In this document: piece by piece, positions 25,723-35,334 of the stretch
How positions within the stretch are numbered: the stretch's first letter is position 1
Layout: the number at the start of each line of letters is the position of its first letter
Assembly (NCBI GenBank): GCA_038893495.1
Contig: JAWARJ010000001.1
Location: forward strand, 1,105,824-1,169,823
Origin: Thermoproteus sp.
GTDB lineage: Archaea; Thermoproteota; Thermoprotei; Thermoproteales; Thermoproteaceae
Direction: 5' to 3'
DNA: 64,000 nt
The notes under the pieces: generated by a model
Databases searched by the model: none
Told to the model about the DNA's origin: nothing
The model's input: the letters and a program-made list of their open reading frames with translations, nothing else
Made by a program: the position numbers and the translations under genes

Positions 25723-26739
25723 ATGAGGGCCATATTATTAGTTTTAATGTTATCGTCAATAGTTATAGCGCAGGCGCTCAATATATGTCCAAACGCAGTC
25801 ATAGTGGGCCCGCAGAACGCCACGGAGATCGCCTCCTATATATCTAAAGCACAGAAGGCGGTCTATATAGAGACCTACGCGCTCACTTGGCGCGACCTGG
25901 CTCAGACCCTTGTGTCTTTGGCCCAGAGGGGCGTGGAGGTATATGTAGTTCTGTCGGGCAACGTCTACGGCGGGATTCCCACCACCGAGAAGCAGTTGGC
26001 ACAGTACCTCAAGGACAATGGGGTGAACGTGGCGTTTAATTACGACTTTAAGTATGTACACACAAAGGCTTTCGTCATAGACAACAAGACTGTGATATTG
26101 GGCTCGATAAACCCCACCTATTCGGGCGTCACAAGCGATATAGGCCTCGACGTGGTGATAAACAACTCGACTTTAGCGCAGGAGGTGGCCTCCATAATCC
26201 TCAATGACTATATGGGGGTCTATCCGGACTACGACTACCCCGGCGTGGTCATATCGCCCGTGAATTCCTACAACGAGCTGAGCTGGCTTTTAAATAGGCC
26301 TGGGCGCGCCTACGCCGCAGTGGAGGAGGTCTACTCCAGCTCTGGCCTTGCCGACACCCTCATGTCCAAGGCGGAGGTCGTCTTGGCGAGAGTCACAGAT
26401 GTACAGGGAGTTGAGACAATCAACGACTTGACGGCGAAGGTCATAGTCGTCGGCGACTACGTATACGTGGGGTCTGTCAATTTGAGCGGGAACTCCATAA
26501 ACAACAACAGAGAGCTCGGGCTAGTGCTCTACTGCCCCTTGCTCGCCGAGGCGGCAAGGAGTCTTATACTCCAATGGGCCGGCTCCGCCGCGGGCACCAT
26601 CAGCGCCTCCTCGACATCTTCTGCCGTAAGCTATACTACCGCCGCCACGACATCGCAGGACTTAATTACGCTTGTGGCCATTGTGTTGTTGGCCCTCCTA
26701 ATCGTATATTCAAGTAGGAGGAAAAGGAGGAGGCCTTAA
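25723..26739 (+). CDS. Secreted, membrane-anchored phospholipase D-like protein
   Basis: A 338-residue protein. Signal peptide about residues 1-17 and a C-terminal transmembrane helix (about 310-330) with basic end RRKRRRP. In between are two PLD-type half-sites: the first is complete (VHTKAFVIDNKTVILGSINPT, HxK then GS.N), the second has LTAKVIVVGDYVYVGSVNLS, where the histidine is replaced. The fold suggests a phosphodiesterase or nuclease on the outer face, but one altered half-site makes activity uncertain. A TATA-like aaaaaatataac sits about 25 bp upstream. Confidence 0.82.
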   Translation: MRAILLVLMLSSIVIAQALNICPNAVIVGPQNATEIASYISKAQKAVYIETYALTWRDLAQTLVSLAQRGVEVYVVLSGNVYGGIPTTEKQLAQYLKDNGVNVAFNYDFKYVHTKAFVIDNKTVILGSINPTYSGVTSDIGLDVVINNSTLAQEVASIILNDYMGVYPDYDYPGVVISPVNSYNELSWLLNRPGRAYAAVEEVYSSSGLADTLMSKAEVVLARVTDVQGVETINDLTAKVIVVGDYVYVGSVNLSGNSINNNRELGLVLYCPLLAEAARSLILQWAGSAAGTISASSTSSAVSYTTAATTSQDLITLVAIVLLALLIVYSSRRKRRRP

Positions 26740-27146
26740 GCCCCCGCGGCCAGCTCTAGAGCCACCTCGAGGAGGCTGACGAAATCGCCCTCCGTCTTTA
26801 CGGACCTGACCGCATTAATGAGCTCCGGGTCGTTGCCCAACTCTATGACCTTGTCCTGGAGGGGCTCCCTGGCCTCAGACACCTCGTTGGGCCCCTGCCC
26901 ACACCTCTTGTAATTGCCCGAAGCCAGCTTAAGGCTGACCTTGCCGCCCGCCAGAGAGATGGAGGCCAAGGCGTAGGGCCCCTGGAGGCAAGTCCCGCTC
27001 GCCTCGATTCCCTGGAGGACTAGTGTCGCATTGACTATATCGCCCGTCTTTATTAGCTCGAAGCTGTGGAAATTGCTTTCTGATTTCCCTATCCGGTTAA
27101 ACGCCTGGATCCAGGCGTTCACCGCTTGTAGACCTTCTCTTTCCAT
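26736..27146 (-). CDS. Unknown protein, 136 residues
   Basis: A soluble protein with mixed alpha/beta character; two cysteines (SGTCLQG and YKRCGQG) may form a pair. No recognised domain or signal peptide. It converges with the PLD gene (4 bp overlap) and a TATA-like gatatatagg lies upstream, about 22 bp from the ATG. Coding is supported by codon use and by the fit of both gene ends with neighbours. Confidence 0.6.
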   Translation of the reverse strand: MEREGLQAVNAWIQAFNRIGKSESNFHSFELIKTGDIVNATLVLQGIEASGTCLQGPYALASISLAGGKVSLKLASGNYKRCGQGPNEVSEAREPLQDKVIELGNDPELINAVRSVKTEGDFVSLLEVALELAAGA

Positions 27147-27216
27147 TAGGAAGAAGGAAAGGGCCTATATATCTCTTTCCGTCTAGGTATTTATAGCGGA
27201 AAATTAAGGCGTCTAT

Positions 27217-28815
27217 GTGCGTATCGCCATAATCGACGGCTATACCGACGAGCCGGCGGGACTGGGGGTCCCGCCGTATATAGACGTATATCCCCGATAC
27301 GTCGCCGGCGCGATTAAGACCGTGGATCCGGCCCACGAGGTGTTCTACTTCACAATAGACTCGTTAAGGGGCGATTGGCCTGCGTCTTTGAGGGCGCTTG
27401 CAAGATACGACATGTTGGTCGTAGTGGCTGGCATCACTACGCCAGGGAAATACCTAGGCGGGACGCCCATATCCTACGAGGAGCTCCTCGACATAGGGCG
27501 TATAGAGGGCCCCGTGAAGGTCTTGGGGGGCCCTGTGGCGAGGTACGGCTACGGCATAGAGGGCGGTACCGTCGCCATACCCCCCGCGAGGTTTAAGCGC
27601 TATTACGACATAGTAGCTACAGGCGATGTGGACTTGGCGGTATACGAGGTGCTTAAATATGGCGTAGAGAAGGCCAGACCTTCGGCGGTCCACGAGAGGT
27701 ACGAGCTCGTTGACCAGTTTGCCGTCCGCGGCGCCTTTATAGTACGTCAACATCCAAACTTCGGCGTGAACTTGATAGCAGAAATAGAGACCTACAGCGG
27801 CTGTCCCCGCTATGTGTCAGGCGGCTGTTCTTTTTGCACCACCGTGGCCTACGGCGCCGTTGAGTTCAGAAGGCCCGAGGCGATAGCCAGAGAGGTCGAG
27901 GCGCTCTACAATGCCGGCGTCGTGCACTTCCGCCTGGGCAGACAAGCGGACTTCTACGCCTATATGGCGGAAGATACAGGGAAGGTAGACCTGCCCAAGC
28001 CCAATGTGGCCGCAATAGAGCGACTTCTAATGGGGGTCAGGAACGCCGCGCCGGGACTCGAAACTCTACATATAGACAATGTCAACCCCGGCACGATCGC
28101 CAAGTGGCCCGCCGAGTCGGCAGAGGTGACCAAATTGCTGGTTAAATACGGCACGCCGGGCAACGTGGCGGCTATGGGGGTCGAGACGGCGGACCCCCGC
28201 GTAGTCAAAATCAACAACTTGAAGGTCGAGCCGGAGGAGGCCTTTGAGGCCGTCAAGCTGGTCAGCTCCATAGGGTCCGTCAGAGGCCCCAACGGCATGC
28301 CCTGGCTCCTCCCCGGCTTGAACTTCGTGTTGGGTCTCCCCGGCGAAACCAAAGAGACCTACGAGCTGAACAAACAATTCCTGAGGCGGATCCTAGAGGC
28401 CGGCCTAATGGTGCGGCGCGTGAACATAAGGCAGGTCTTGATATTCCCCAGCACCAGGCTCTGGTCTCTCGCCAAGAAGCTGGAGGCCAAGTTGAGGGAG
28501 AGGAAGCGGCTCGTCCACGCGTTTAAGAAGTGGGTAAGGGAGAATTTCGACAGGCCCATGCTGGAGAGGGTGGTGCCCCGCGGCACCGTGTTGAGGGGGG
28601 TCGTGGCCGAGCAGAACTACGGCCGCGGCACATATGCCCGCCAGCCCGGCTCCTACCCCCTCCTCGTCTACATACCTGCGGAGATAAAGCCGGGGACCAA
28701 ACTGGACGTAGTGGTGGTGGAACACGGCTTTAGGAGCGTCTTAGGGGTTCCGTTGGGGTACAAATCCAAGCATCTTGAGAGATACCTCAAAAAACTCGGA
28801 GACCTCTCTCCGTAG
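27217..28815 (+). CDS. Radical SAM enzyme with C-terminal TRAM-like domain (COG1031 type)
   Basis: A 532-residue protein starting at GTG 27217, 26 bp after a TATA-like gtatttatag. Residues about 1-160 resemble a B12-binding-like Rossmann region (VVAGITTPGKYLGGTPIS, VKVLGGPVARYG). The radical SAM cluster motif is spaced C-x7-C-x2-C (GCPRYVSGGCSFC, about residue 194), as in this archaeal group. The end (about 460-520) resembles a TRAM RNA-binding domain. The organisation is close to tRNA methylthiotransferases, so RNA modification is a reasonable guess, but the substrate is not known. Confidence 0.85.
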   Translation: MRIAIIDGYTDEPAGLGVPPYIDVYPRYVAGAIKTVDPAHEVFYFTIDSLRGDWPASLRALARYDMLVVVAGITTPGKYLGGTPISYEELLDIGRIEGPVKVLGGPVARYGYGIEGGTVAIPPARFKRYYDIVATGDVDLAVYEVLKYGVEKARPSAVHERYELVDQFAVRGAFIVRQHPNFGVNLIAEIETYSGCPRYVSGGCSFCTTVAYGAVEFRRPEAIAREVEALYNAGVVHFRLGRQADFYAYMAEDTGKVDLPKPNVAAIERLLMGVRNAAPGLETLHIDNVNPGTIAKWPAESAEVTKLLVKYGTPGNVAAMGVETADPRVVKINNLKVEPEEAFEAVKLVSSIGSVRGPNGMPWLLPGLNFVLGLPGETKETYELNKQFLRRILEAGLMVRRVNIRQVLIFPSTRLWSLAKKLEAKLRERKRLVHAFKKWVRENFDRPMLERVVPRGTVLRGVVAEQNYGRGTYARQPGSYPLLVYIPAEIKPGTKLDVVVVEHGFRSVLGVPLGYKSKHLERYLKKLGDLSP

Positions 28816-28839
28816 TCATACGTGGAGTCCCGGCTAGCA

Positions 28840-29109
28840 TTATTTCCTGGCCCTAGTCCTCCTAGCTGGCTTTTGGGCTTGGGCTGTCGGGGTGGCCTTG
28901 CTCTCTTCGACGTATTTCAAGTATATGGCGAAGACCGTCGCGGCTCCGAATATTGCCGCTACTAACTCGGCGAGATTTATAGAAGCGCTTCCTATCGACA
29001 CGTTGGGCGATATATATCCGCCAAGGGTCAAATACAAATAGAATACGGCAACCCCCAACGCGAAGCCTATGTAGGCATAGTAGTAGAGCTCGTAGGCGAA
29101 TTTAGCCAT
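28840..29109 (-). CDS. Small two-helix membrane protein
   Basis: An 89-residue protein with helices about residues 9-31 and 45-64 and a basic C-terminal tail (KPARRTRARK). It follows cbiB by 16 bp on the same strand, so it may be co-transcribed. No family recognised. Confidence 0.6.
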   Translation of the reverse strand: MAKFAYELYYYAYIGFALGVAVFYLYLTLGGYISPNVSIGSASINLAELVAAIFGAATVFAIYLKYVEESKATPTAQAQKPARRTRARK

Positions 29110-29125
29110 AGAGGCTCGAGAGACC

Positions 29126-30028
29126 TCATATATATATGATGTAGAGCGACGACAAGAGAGCCGCCGAGTACAGCGCCATTGCTACCGCCAAGACCGCCAG
29201 CCCTTTACGGACGTCCTCCCTACAGGGAAGGTCGCCGGACCCCACGGAATAACTGCCTGGTTTCTCCAACTTCACGTGTACCGCGGCGGCTATCGCCGAT
29301 ATGGGCCAACGGGCATTTATACTCTCCACGAGGTGTCTATCCTTGAGGGCCCTTAGATTCGGCCTCGAGCCGACTAGATAGGCCGAGGCCAATATGAAGA
29401 CGGCCGCAATTCTCGCAGGCGCCCAGTTAAGCGCAGTGTCCAGACGGGCCGCTGCGGTCCCCGACCGCCCCCACTCCTTGAAGCCCATGAGGCCGTCCAG
29501 CATGTTGGCGGCCCTTTGGATCCAAGCTCCCGGTAGCCCCAGCAGGGCGTACCAGAACAACGGCGAGACGAAAGAGTCGACGAAGGACTCGGCCGCGGAT
29601 TCGAGACACGCCGAGGCCACATGGGGACAGGACGCAGAGGATAGATCCCGCCTGACGAACTGTTGGACTACCTCTCTGGGGCACTCGTCGCGCCTATACT
29701 CCCACAGGCAGGGGTACAATATGTGGGTCTCGGAGAAGGTCAGTTTGAGCAGATACGCCTCGACTACAGCCTGCCACAGGCCGGAGCCCAGATAGGCCTG
29801 AACCGCCCAGAACACGAGCGCCGTCGAGACAGTAAGCAAAAGGACCACGGCGGTATTTCGTAGAACTCGGCCCCTAACGGCGAGGCGGGCGGCCGCCTTG
29901 TATATCAACGACGCCGGATGCGCCTGCGGAGGCGCCAACCTACTTACCAAGTACCCCCGCCACCGCCTCGGCACGTCTATAGCCTCGAACAGCAAGGCGA
30001 TGGCCAGAACTAGCGGTTGTCCCCACAA
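29126..30028 (-). CDS. cbiB: Adenosylcobinamide-phosphate synthase CbiB/CobD
   Basis: A 300-residue polytopic membrane protein of the CbiB family, recognised by the block AESFVDSFVSPLFWYALLG followed by RAANMLDGLMGFKEWGRSGTAAARLDTALNWAPAR. It attaches aminopropanol phosphate to adenosylcobyric acid late in cobalamin synthesis. Its ATG overlaps the ASCH gene by 19 bp, so both are on one transcript. No other cobalamin gene is in the window. A weakness is an unusually cysteine-rich middle (four cysteines between residues 105 and 145). Confidence 0.85.
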   Translation of the reverse strand: MWGQPLVLAIALLFEAIDVPRRWRGYLVSRLAPPQAHPASLIYKAAARLAVRGRVLRNTAVVLLLTVSTALVFWAVQAYLGSGLWQAVVEAYLLKLTFSETHILYPCLWEYRRDECPREVVQQFVRRDLSSASCPHVASACLESAAESFVDSFVSPLFWYALLGLPGAWIQRAANMLDGLMGFKEWGRSGTAAARLDTALNWAPARIAAVFILASAYLVGSRPNLRALKDRHLVESINARWPISAIAAAVHVKLEKPGSYSVGSGDLPCREDVRKGLAVLAVAMALYSAALLSSLYIIYI

Positions 30029-30540
30029 GACAGCTCCCTGGCGACTCGCTTTAAAAGCCTTCTTATGACCTTCCTCTTCTCAACGGAGCCGAAGAGCTTG
30101 AGGGCGGCCCTCCTTATACTTTTATATTTGGCAACGGCGCCTAGAATCCTCCTCTCCTCTTCTTTCAACTCCAGCCTCTTGAGGGCCAGTTCGGCGAGTT
30201 CGTTAGGTTTTAAGCCCAGGTAGTCGGAGCCTTCCGGCATGTCGACCTTCTTGACGTTACCGAATATTATGATAGAGACCACATCGCCGTCTTTAATCTG
30301 CGGGTAGTGCCTACGAAGCGCCTTTTTCAACTCCCTCACGTCTTTATAGCCGTCGAGTTGTGCGTCGAAGTCGTCAAGCTCGGCTACACGTTTATACCTC
30401 ACGTCGAGTATCTCGGCCACTGCGACTATCTTCCCGCCGCTATGTATAATGGCCTCGTGGTCCCTCTTGACTCTGCCCAGCCTTATTGTTGCCCTCTTCT
30501 TGCCGGCCAGCAGATCTTCGAGGTAACGCCGAGACAACAT
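30010..30540 (-). CDS. ASCH/PUA-like RNA-binding protein
   Basis: About 176 residues. The first 110 residues form an ASCH domain (RRYLEDLLAGKKRATIRLGR, then IHSGGKIVAVAEILDV, then GDVVSIIIFG). The rest is a charged helical tail with a possible winged-helix end. ASCH domains are thought to bind RNA, and some act on modified nucleotides. The frame can extend to 30663, but the ATG at 30540 begins directly at the domain and leaves the divergent transporter promoter free. A GTG at 30549 is an alternative. Confidence 0.78.
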   Translation of the reverse strand: MLSRRYLEDLLAGKKRATIRLGRVKRDHEAIIHSGGKIVAVAEILDVRYKRVAELDDFDAQLDGYKDVRELKKALRRHYPQIKDGDVVSIIIFGNVKKVDMPEGSDYLGLKPNELAELALKRLELKEEERRILGAVAKYKSIRRAALKLFGSVEKRKVIRRLLKRVARELSCGDNR

Positions 30541-30628
30541 CAAATGCACGCAATAGGTTCTAGGCGTAAATTTGAGGTTTACGCCTTGTGGGGAAATATG
30601 TTTTATACCCAAGAGTTGTTGTATGGCT

Positions 30629-31813
30629 ATGTCTTCCGGAGCTACGTTTAGGCGTAGAGCCATAGCGTCGTCGTATTTGGGGTGGATCCTCGACGGCTAC
30701 GACGCGCTCCTCGTCGTGCCTATCATGCCGCTACTAGGCCAGTTGTTCTTCCCCGGGCCTTATTCGTTTTTAGGAGGGCTCTCCACGTTAGTCGCCACCT
30801 TAGTCGGGCGGCCTTTAGGCTCGGCGGTTATGGGCTACGTCGGCGATAAGTTCGGCAGGAGGATAGGGCTTTTAACGACCGTATTGGGCTACAGTCTATC
30901 TGCCGTCGCCATAGCGCTGTTGCCCACGTATAACTCCATAGGCGTATTGGCGCCAATCCTATTGTTGGTCCTCAGGTTCGTGCAGGGGATTTTTCTGGGC
31001 GGCGAGTGGGGCCCTGGTACCGCTATGATTATGGAGTGGAGCCAATGGAGAAGCGAGTGGGCTTCTGCGTTCGTGCAGAGCGGCTATCCGATAGGCGCGA
31101 TTATAGCCACGTTGGTGTACACCGCGTTTCTGAACGTGGTGGGCCTTCCCACATTTAACTCGACTATGTGGCGAGCTTATATGGCCACGGGCGCTGTGGC
31201 GGCCTTAATAGCCTTCGCCGTTAGGAATAAGCTCGTCGAGTCGCCGATTTGGAGGAAGCCCAGGGGCAACCCCCTGGCTATGTTGTTCAAATTAAGAGGC
31301 AAGCCTCTAGGCGCTGGGATTATGTTCACAGGGGGGCTACTTATGGTCTACTACTCGACTTACTTGATATATTCTGACTTCTTGCAATACCTAAATAGGG
31401 CTTGGATGACGCCTAGCGTTATGCTTGTATCGACGATAGCCGCAGTGGCGGCTGTATTACTTGCAGGACCCCTTTCATATATAGTAAATTATAAATTAGT
31501 TATAATATCAACATTAATTATTTCGTTAATATTTGCTCCATATGCATTACTTATAGATCCATCATTTATAAATCTTGTACTCTTGGCGTTTATAGAGAAC
31601 TTCGCCATGGGGCTTGTACCGCACGTCCTGATAGCCAAATTCGAGCCCGACTATAGGGCCAGCGGGCTCGGCATATCTTACAACTGGGGTCTGCTCATAG
31701 GCGGATGGGCGCCCATACTCGTAGGTCTGGTGGCCCCCATGGGGCTCGGCATGGTCGTATGGATGGCGGTGGGGGTTATCCTGGCAATAGCCGGCCTTCT
31801 ACTCCTCAGGTAA
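30629..31813 (+). CDS. MFS transporter, metabolite:H+ symporter type
   Basis: About 394 residues with twelve predicted membrane helices. The loop 2-3 motif GDKFGRRIG and the helix 4-5 region RFVQGIFLGGEWGPG are typical of the metabolite:H+ symporter group (organic acids, sugars). Start chosen at ATG 30629: a TATA-like ttttatac (30601-30608) lies 25 bp upstream, and longer frames to 30572 would run into this promoter. Substrate unknown. The run 31480-31570 is AT-rich, encoding a helix. Confidence 0.87.
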   Translation: MSSGATFRRRAIASSYLGWILDGYDALLVVPIMPLLGQLFFPGPYSFLGGLSTLVATLVGRPLGSAVMGYVGDKFGRRIGLLTTVLGYSLSAVAIALLPTYNSIGVLAPILLLVLRFVQGIFLGGEWGPGTAMIMEWSQWRSEWASAFVQSGYPIGAIIATLVYTAFLNVVGLPTFNSTMWRAYMATGAVAALIAFAVRNKLVESPIWRKPRGNPLAMLFKLRGKPLGAGIMFTGGLLMVYYSTYLIYSDFLQYLNRAWMTPSVMLVSTIAAVAAVLLAGPLSYIVNYKLVIISTLIISLIFAPYALLIDPSFINLVLLAFIENFAMGLVPHVLIAKFEPDYRASGLGISYNWGLLIGGWAPILVGLVAPMGLGMVVWMAVGVILAIAGLLLLR

Positions 31814-31843
31814 TCGATTTTTAATCCCAGTACTATCATCTGC

Positions 31844-32725
31844 GTGAAGTGGGACCCCGAGGCAGCCAGCTCGGTCTTCTCGCGCTATTTGAAATTCGTG
31901 AGGATAGAACACACCCTATTCGCCCTGCCCATGGCCTACGCCGCCGCGTTGGAGGCCTCAGGCGGCTATTTGACCTTGTGGCAAGCCGTATGGATAGCGC
32001 TAGCCTTTGTCGGGTTGAGAATAGCAGGGATGTCGTGGAACAATATAGCCGATCGAGATATAGATGCCCTAAACCCGAGGACTAAAGGCAGGATGTTAGT
32101 CACAGGTGCCGTCACCCTAAGGGGGGCCTATACGGTCTTCGCGGTGGGTGCGGCGCTCTTTGAGGTTTCGGCGGCCATGTTGGGGCCTTGGCCGTTATAC
32201 CTCAGCTTGCCCTACCTAATAGTGACGATGACGTATCCCTACGCGAAACGCCGCCACTGCGTGCCCCATATGCACCTGGGGGCCATCTACGCCTTAGTCC
32301 CTCTGGGGGCCTCCATCGCAGTCTACAGTCGAGACGTAGTGTCGGCAATGGCGCACACGCCTTGGCTCTTGGTGTTTGGGTCCGCCTTTTGGGTGGCTGG
32401 CTTCGACGTGTTTTACTCCAAGATGGACTTGGACTTCGACAGAGCTGTGGGGTTGGGTAGTATACCGGCATGTTACGGCGAGAAGACCGCGAGGGCTACG
32501 TGGACGGCGCTGTTAACAGCATCGGCGGCTTTATATTTGGCGAACTATTTATCGCTCAGAGGCGGCGCGCCCGGCTTATTGCTTACAGCCGTAGCGGCGG
32601 CCGTCGAGATCTGGTCGGCGATAACGGCATATGACGACAAGAAGATACCGAAGGCCTTTAACGCTAACCTCTCCGTGGGCCTCCTGGTGGCCGCCGGCGT
32701 GTTGATCAATTATATCCCCATTTAA
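31844..32725 (+). CDS. ubiA: UbiA-family prenyltransferase
   Basis: A 293-residue membrane protein starting with GTG 31844. First Asp-rich motif WNNIADRDIDALNPRTKGR (about residues 66-84) and second motif YSKMDLDFDRAVGLGSIPA (about 188-206) bind Mg-prenyl diphosphate. Together with the next gene, a UbiD decarboxylase, it suggests synthesis of a prenylated quinone, most likely menaquinone-type in this order. Which aromatic acid is prenylated is unknown. Confidence 0.93.
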   Translation: MKWDPEAASSVFSRYLKFVRIEHTLFALPMAYAAALEASGGYLTLWQAVWIALAFVGLRIAGMSWNNIADRDIDALNPRTKGRMLVTGAVTLRGAYTVFAVGAALFEVSAAMLGPWPLYLSLPYLIVTMTYPYAKRRHCVPHMHLGAIYALVPLGASIAVYSRDVVSAMAHTPWLLVFGSAFWVAGFDVFYSKMDLDFDRAVGLGSIPACYGEKTARATWTALLTASAALYLANYLSLRGGAPGLLLTAVAAAVEIWSAITAYDDKKIPKAFNANLSVGLLVAAGVLINYIPI

Positions 32726-32733
32726 GTTGGCTC

Positions 32734-34161
32734 ATGAAAGACCTCCGAGACTTCTTGGAGGCACTAGAGGCCAGGGGCGAGTTGAAGAAAATCGACGCGG
32801 AGCTCTCGCCGGAGCTAGAGATCCCCGAGGCCATTAGGCAAGTGTCATATAGGCGAGGCCCCGCCTTGTTGTTTCAACGCGTCAAGGGGCATCCGGGCTG
32901 GCGTATTGCCGGTAATATATTCGGCACGCTCGACAGAATTAAATTGGCGCTGGGCGTCGAGAGGCTGGAAGAAATAGGCGAGAGGCTTCTGGCCCCTCTC
33001 TCCGCGCCGCCGCCTATCACCCTAGTGGATAAGATAAAGGCGCTGGCGGAGGCGACCTCTCTGGGCAGATATACGCCCAAACTAGTGAGAAGAGGGCCCG
33101 TAAAGGAAGTAGTAAAGGAGCCCGACTTTGAGGAGATACCTGCCTTCAAGACATGGCCTAAAGATGCCGGCCGCTATATAACCTACGGCCTCTTCATAAC
33201 TAGAGACGTCAGGGGCATAACCAACATCGGCGTATATAGGATACAGATAATAAACAAGAGGGAGGCCATAGTCCACGCCCAGATACACAAGAGGGCCGCC
33301 GAGCTTTTCTCCAGCTCCACCGGATGTGTAGATGCCGCCATCGCCGTGGGCGGCGACCCCGCGTTGATGTTAAGCGGAATGATGCCGACGCCATATCCGC
33401 TAGATGAATATCTATTTGCAGGCGTGGTCAAGGGCGAAGGCGTCGAGGTGGTCAAGGGCGAGTCGGTAGACCTCCTGATCCCAGCTACGGCCGAGCTGGT
33501 TGTGGAGGGCTGTGTAGACGTGAGGGATTTACGGAAGGAGGGCCCCTTCGGCGACCACTACGGGGTCTACGACCCCGGCGGGATGTATCCAGTCTTCAAG
33601 GCGAAGTTGATGGAGAGGAGGGAGGACCCAATATATTACGGCACGGTCGTCGGGAGGCCGCCTCTAGAAGACGCCTGGATGGGAAAGGCCGTCGAGAGGA
33701 TCTTCCTCCCGATATTGAAGTTCATGTTGCCCGAAGTCGTCGACTTGAACCTGCCGGAGTACGGCCTCTATCAGGGAGTCGCCGTGGTCTCCATCCGCAA
33801 ACGGTATCCAGGACACGCCAAGAAGGTCATGCTCTCCCTATGGGGCCTCGGCCACATGATGTCGTTGACGAAAGCCATAATAGTGGTGGACCACGACGTG
33901 AACGTACACGACCTAAACGAGGTGGTTTTCGCCATCGCCCAGAGGGTCGACCCCCAGAGAGACGTCGTCGTGATTCCAGGCGCCCACGTGGACGTGTTGG
34001 ACACCGGCTCGCCGACGCCGGGCTACGGCTCTAAGCTCGGCATAGACGCCACGCGGAAGCTCCCAGAGGAATACGGGGGGAGGCCCTGGCCGGAGGAGGT
34101 GGAGCCAGACCCGGAGGTGGCGCGTAGAGTGTCGGAACTGCTGAAGTCAATACTCCAATAG
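32734..34161 (+). CDS. ubiD: UbiD-family decarboxylase
   Basis: A 475-residue UbiD: N-terminal RDFLEALEARGELKKI, core GVYRIQIINKREAIVHAQIHKRAA and E-R-E-like acidic network in PFGDHYGVYDPGG, then the C-terminal GIDATRK block (KLGIDATRKLPEEYGG). It needs prenylated FMN made by UbiX, not seen here. It starts 8 bp after ubiA and probably removes the carboxyl group from the prenylated ring in quinone synthesis. The 3' end overlaps the converging isomerase-like gene by 15 bp. Confidence 0.94.
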   Translation: MKDLRDFLEALEARGELKKIDAELSPELEIPEAIRQVSYRRGPALLFQRVKGHPGWRIAGNIFGTLDRIKLALGVERLEEIGERLLAPLSAPPPITLVDKIKALAEATSLGRYTPKLVRRGPVKEVVKEPDFEEIPAFKTWPKDAGRYITYGLFITRDVRGITNIGVYRIQIINKREAIVHAQIHKRAAELFSSSTGCVDAAIAVGGDPALMLSGMMPTPYPLDEYLFAGVVKGEGVEVVKGESVDLLIPATAELVVEGCVDVRDLRKEGPFGDHYGVYDPGGMYPVFKAKLMERREDPIYYGTVVGRPPLEDAWMGKAVERIFLPILKFMLPEVVDLNLPEYGLYQGVAVVSIRKRYPGHAKKVMLSLWGLGHMMSLTKAIIVVDHDVNVHDLNEVVFAIAQRVDPQRDVVVIPGAHVDVLDTGSPTPGYGSKLGIDATRKLPEEYGGRPWPEEVEPDPEVARRVSELLKSILQ

Positions 34162-35303
34162 GGCCATGTCCAACAGGTGGGCAACCGCCTTCAACTCGTC
34201 CCTTAGGTCGCCAGGCATAAACACGTGGTGGTTGGCGGGCGCCAGCTCGGCTATCCTCCTCCCGTCGAATTTGGGACGCGCCTTCATTTGAGTCCTACAG
34301 GCCCACTCGACCAAATTGCCCGACTCGACTACGTCGACACGCCGACCGCCATCTTGTCGAAAAGAGGCCCCACGCTCACGCCCGTATATTCCCGATGGGC
34401 CAACGTCGCGGCGAGGCCGTAGGGCCTCCCCGTCTCGAAGTGGGGCATGAGACGCCACGTCCTTGCCATATTTAAAGCGAGAGTGCAATGGGCGAAAAAG
34501 GCCTCTTCGCTCCGCGCATAGACCACATTGGCTATCCAGCCGCTGAAGCCGGTCAAGCTCCTAGAGATAATCATAGCCGTTAGGGCCTGTAGGTCCCCCT
34601 CGCAGGCCACTAGGTCGCCCTCGGAGTTCATCAACGAGAGCGCCAGACAGGGCGTAAGGCCGCGCTTCATGATAAAGGGAAAACAAGTCAAGGCAATTCC
34701 GTCGTATCCGCGGAGAGATTTAAGCGCTGAGTATATCCTAGATAGTTCCTCATCGCCGAAAGTAGAGACGAAGCGGGGATCCGGCTTAGACCTCTCGACT
34801 AGGTCCGCGAATTCGTCAAGTCCCATCACCTCCACGACGCCGCCGAACTTGGCGGCGAAGCGGTCGGCTTGCGCCGTACGCCTCCCTATAAGTAAGACTC
34901 GCGGCGAGGTCAACACGGCGACGGCCTCGGCGACCCTCTTGGCGACCTCTACGGCCGACCCCAAGTCCCGATCTGGAGAGCCGAGAAAAGCCCAAGCCCT
35001 AATCCCTTCCGACTCCAAAAGCGATTTGGCCGACAGAGCCGACGCGGCCCCGTTGTGTTGGTGGGTCCCCACGGCCAACACGCGGCGGACGCCGATACGT
35101 CTAGCGTATTCCACAACCGCGGCGCTCGTGCCGCCAGTGAGGGTGACCGCCACTAGGGCCTTGGGCTTGAGTTCCGGCGCCTCCTCGGCGTTGTGGAAGG
35201 GCCCCAAAGCCTCCGGGATTCTCGATTTGACTTCCAGAAACCTCCCCTTTACGTATCCCTCGCCATGTATGGGCGACGCGAAGGCCACAACGGCGATAGA
35301 CAT
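34147..35303 (-). pseudogene. L-fucose/arabinose isomerase-like gene interrupted by a frameshift
   Basis: From ATG 35303 the frame encodes about 324 residues (VVAFASPIHGEG, VAVTLTGGTSAAVVEYARR, VGTHQHNGAAS, TCFPFIMKRGLTPCLALS, EGDLQALTAMII) and stops at 34329. The family's C-terminal part, with GNLVEWACRTQM and NHHVFMPGD, continues in another frame to 34147. Joining the frames near 34332-34345 restores a normal-length protein. Either a real one-base insertion, a sequencing error or recoding explains it; no slippery heptamer is visible. The family isomerises sugars or acts as sugar-binding regulators. TATA lies 25 bp before the ATG, shared with tRNA-Cys. Confidence 0.75.
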
Positions 35304-35321
35304 ACACGTGTGGGGCGATAA

Positions 35322-35334
35322 AGTTAAAAAATTG
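35322..35334. promoter_or_regulatory. Shared TATA region between isomerase-like gene and tRNA-Cys
   Basis: The AT-rich run AGTTAAAAAATT (centre about 35328) is the only TATA-like element in the 48-bp gap. It lies about 25 bp from the minus-strand ATG at 35303 and about 24 bp from the first base of tRNA-Cys at 35352. Both transcripts therefore probably initiate from the same element. Confidence 0.55.

Noticed and set aside
30572-30628. N-terminal extension of the MFS transporter
   Set aside because: It overlaps the TATA element at 30601-30608 whose spacing fits ATG 30629.
34147-34488. A separate 113-residue gene on the minus strand
   Set aside because: Only its second half looks like protein, and that part is the missing C-terminus of the isomerase-like gene in another frame.
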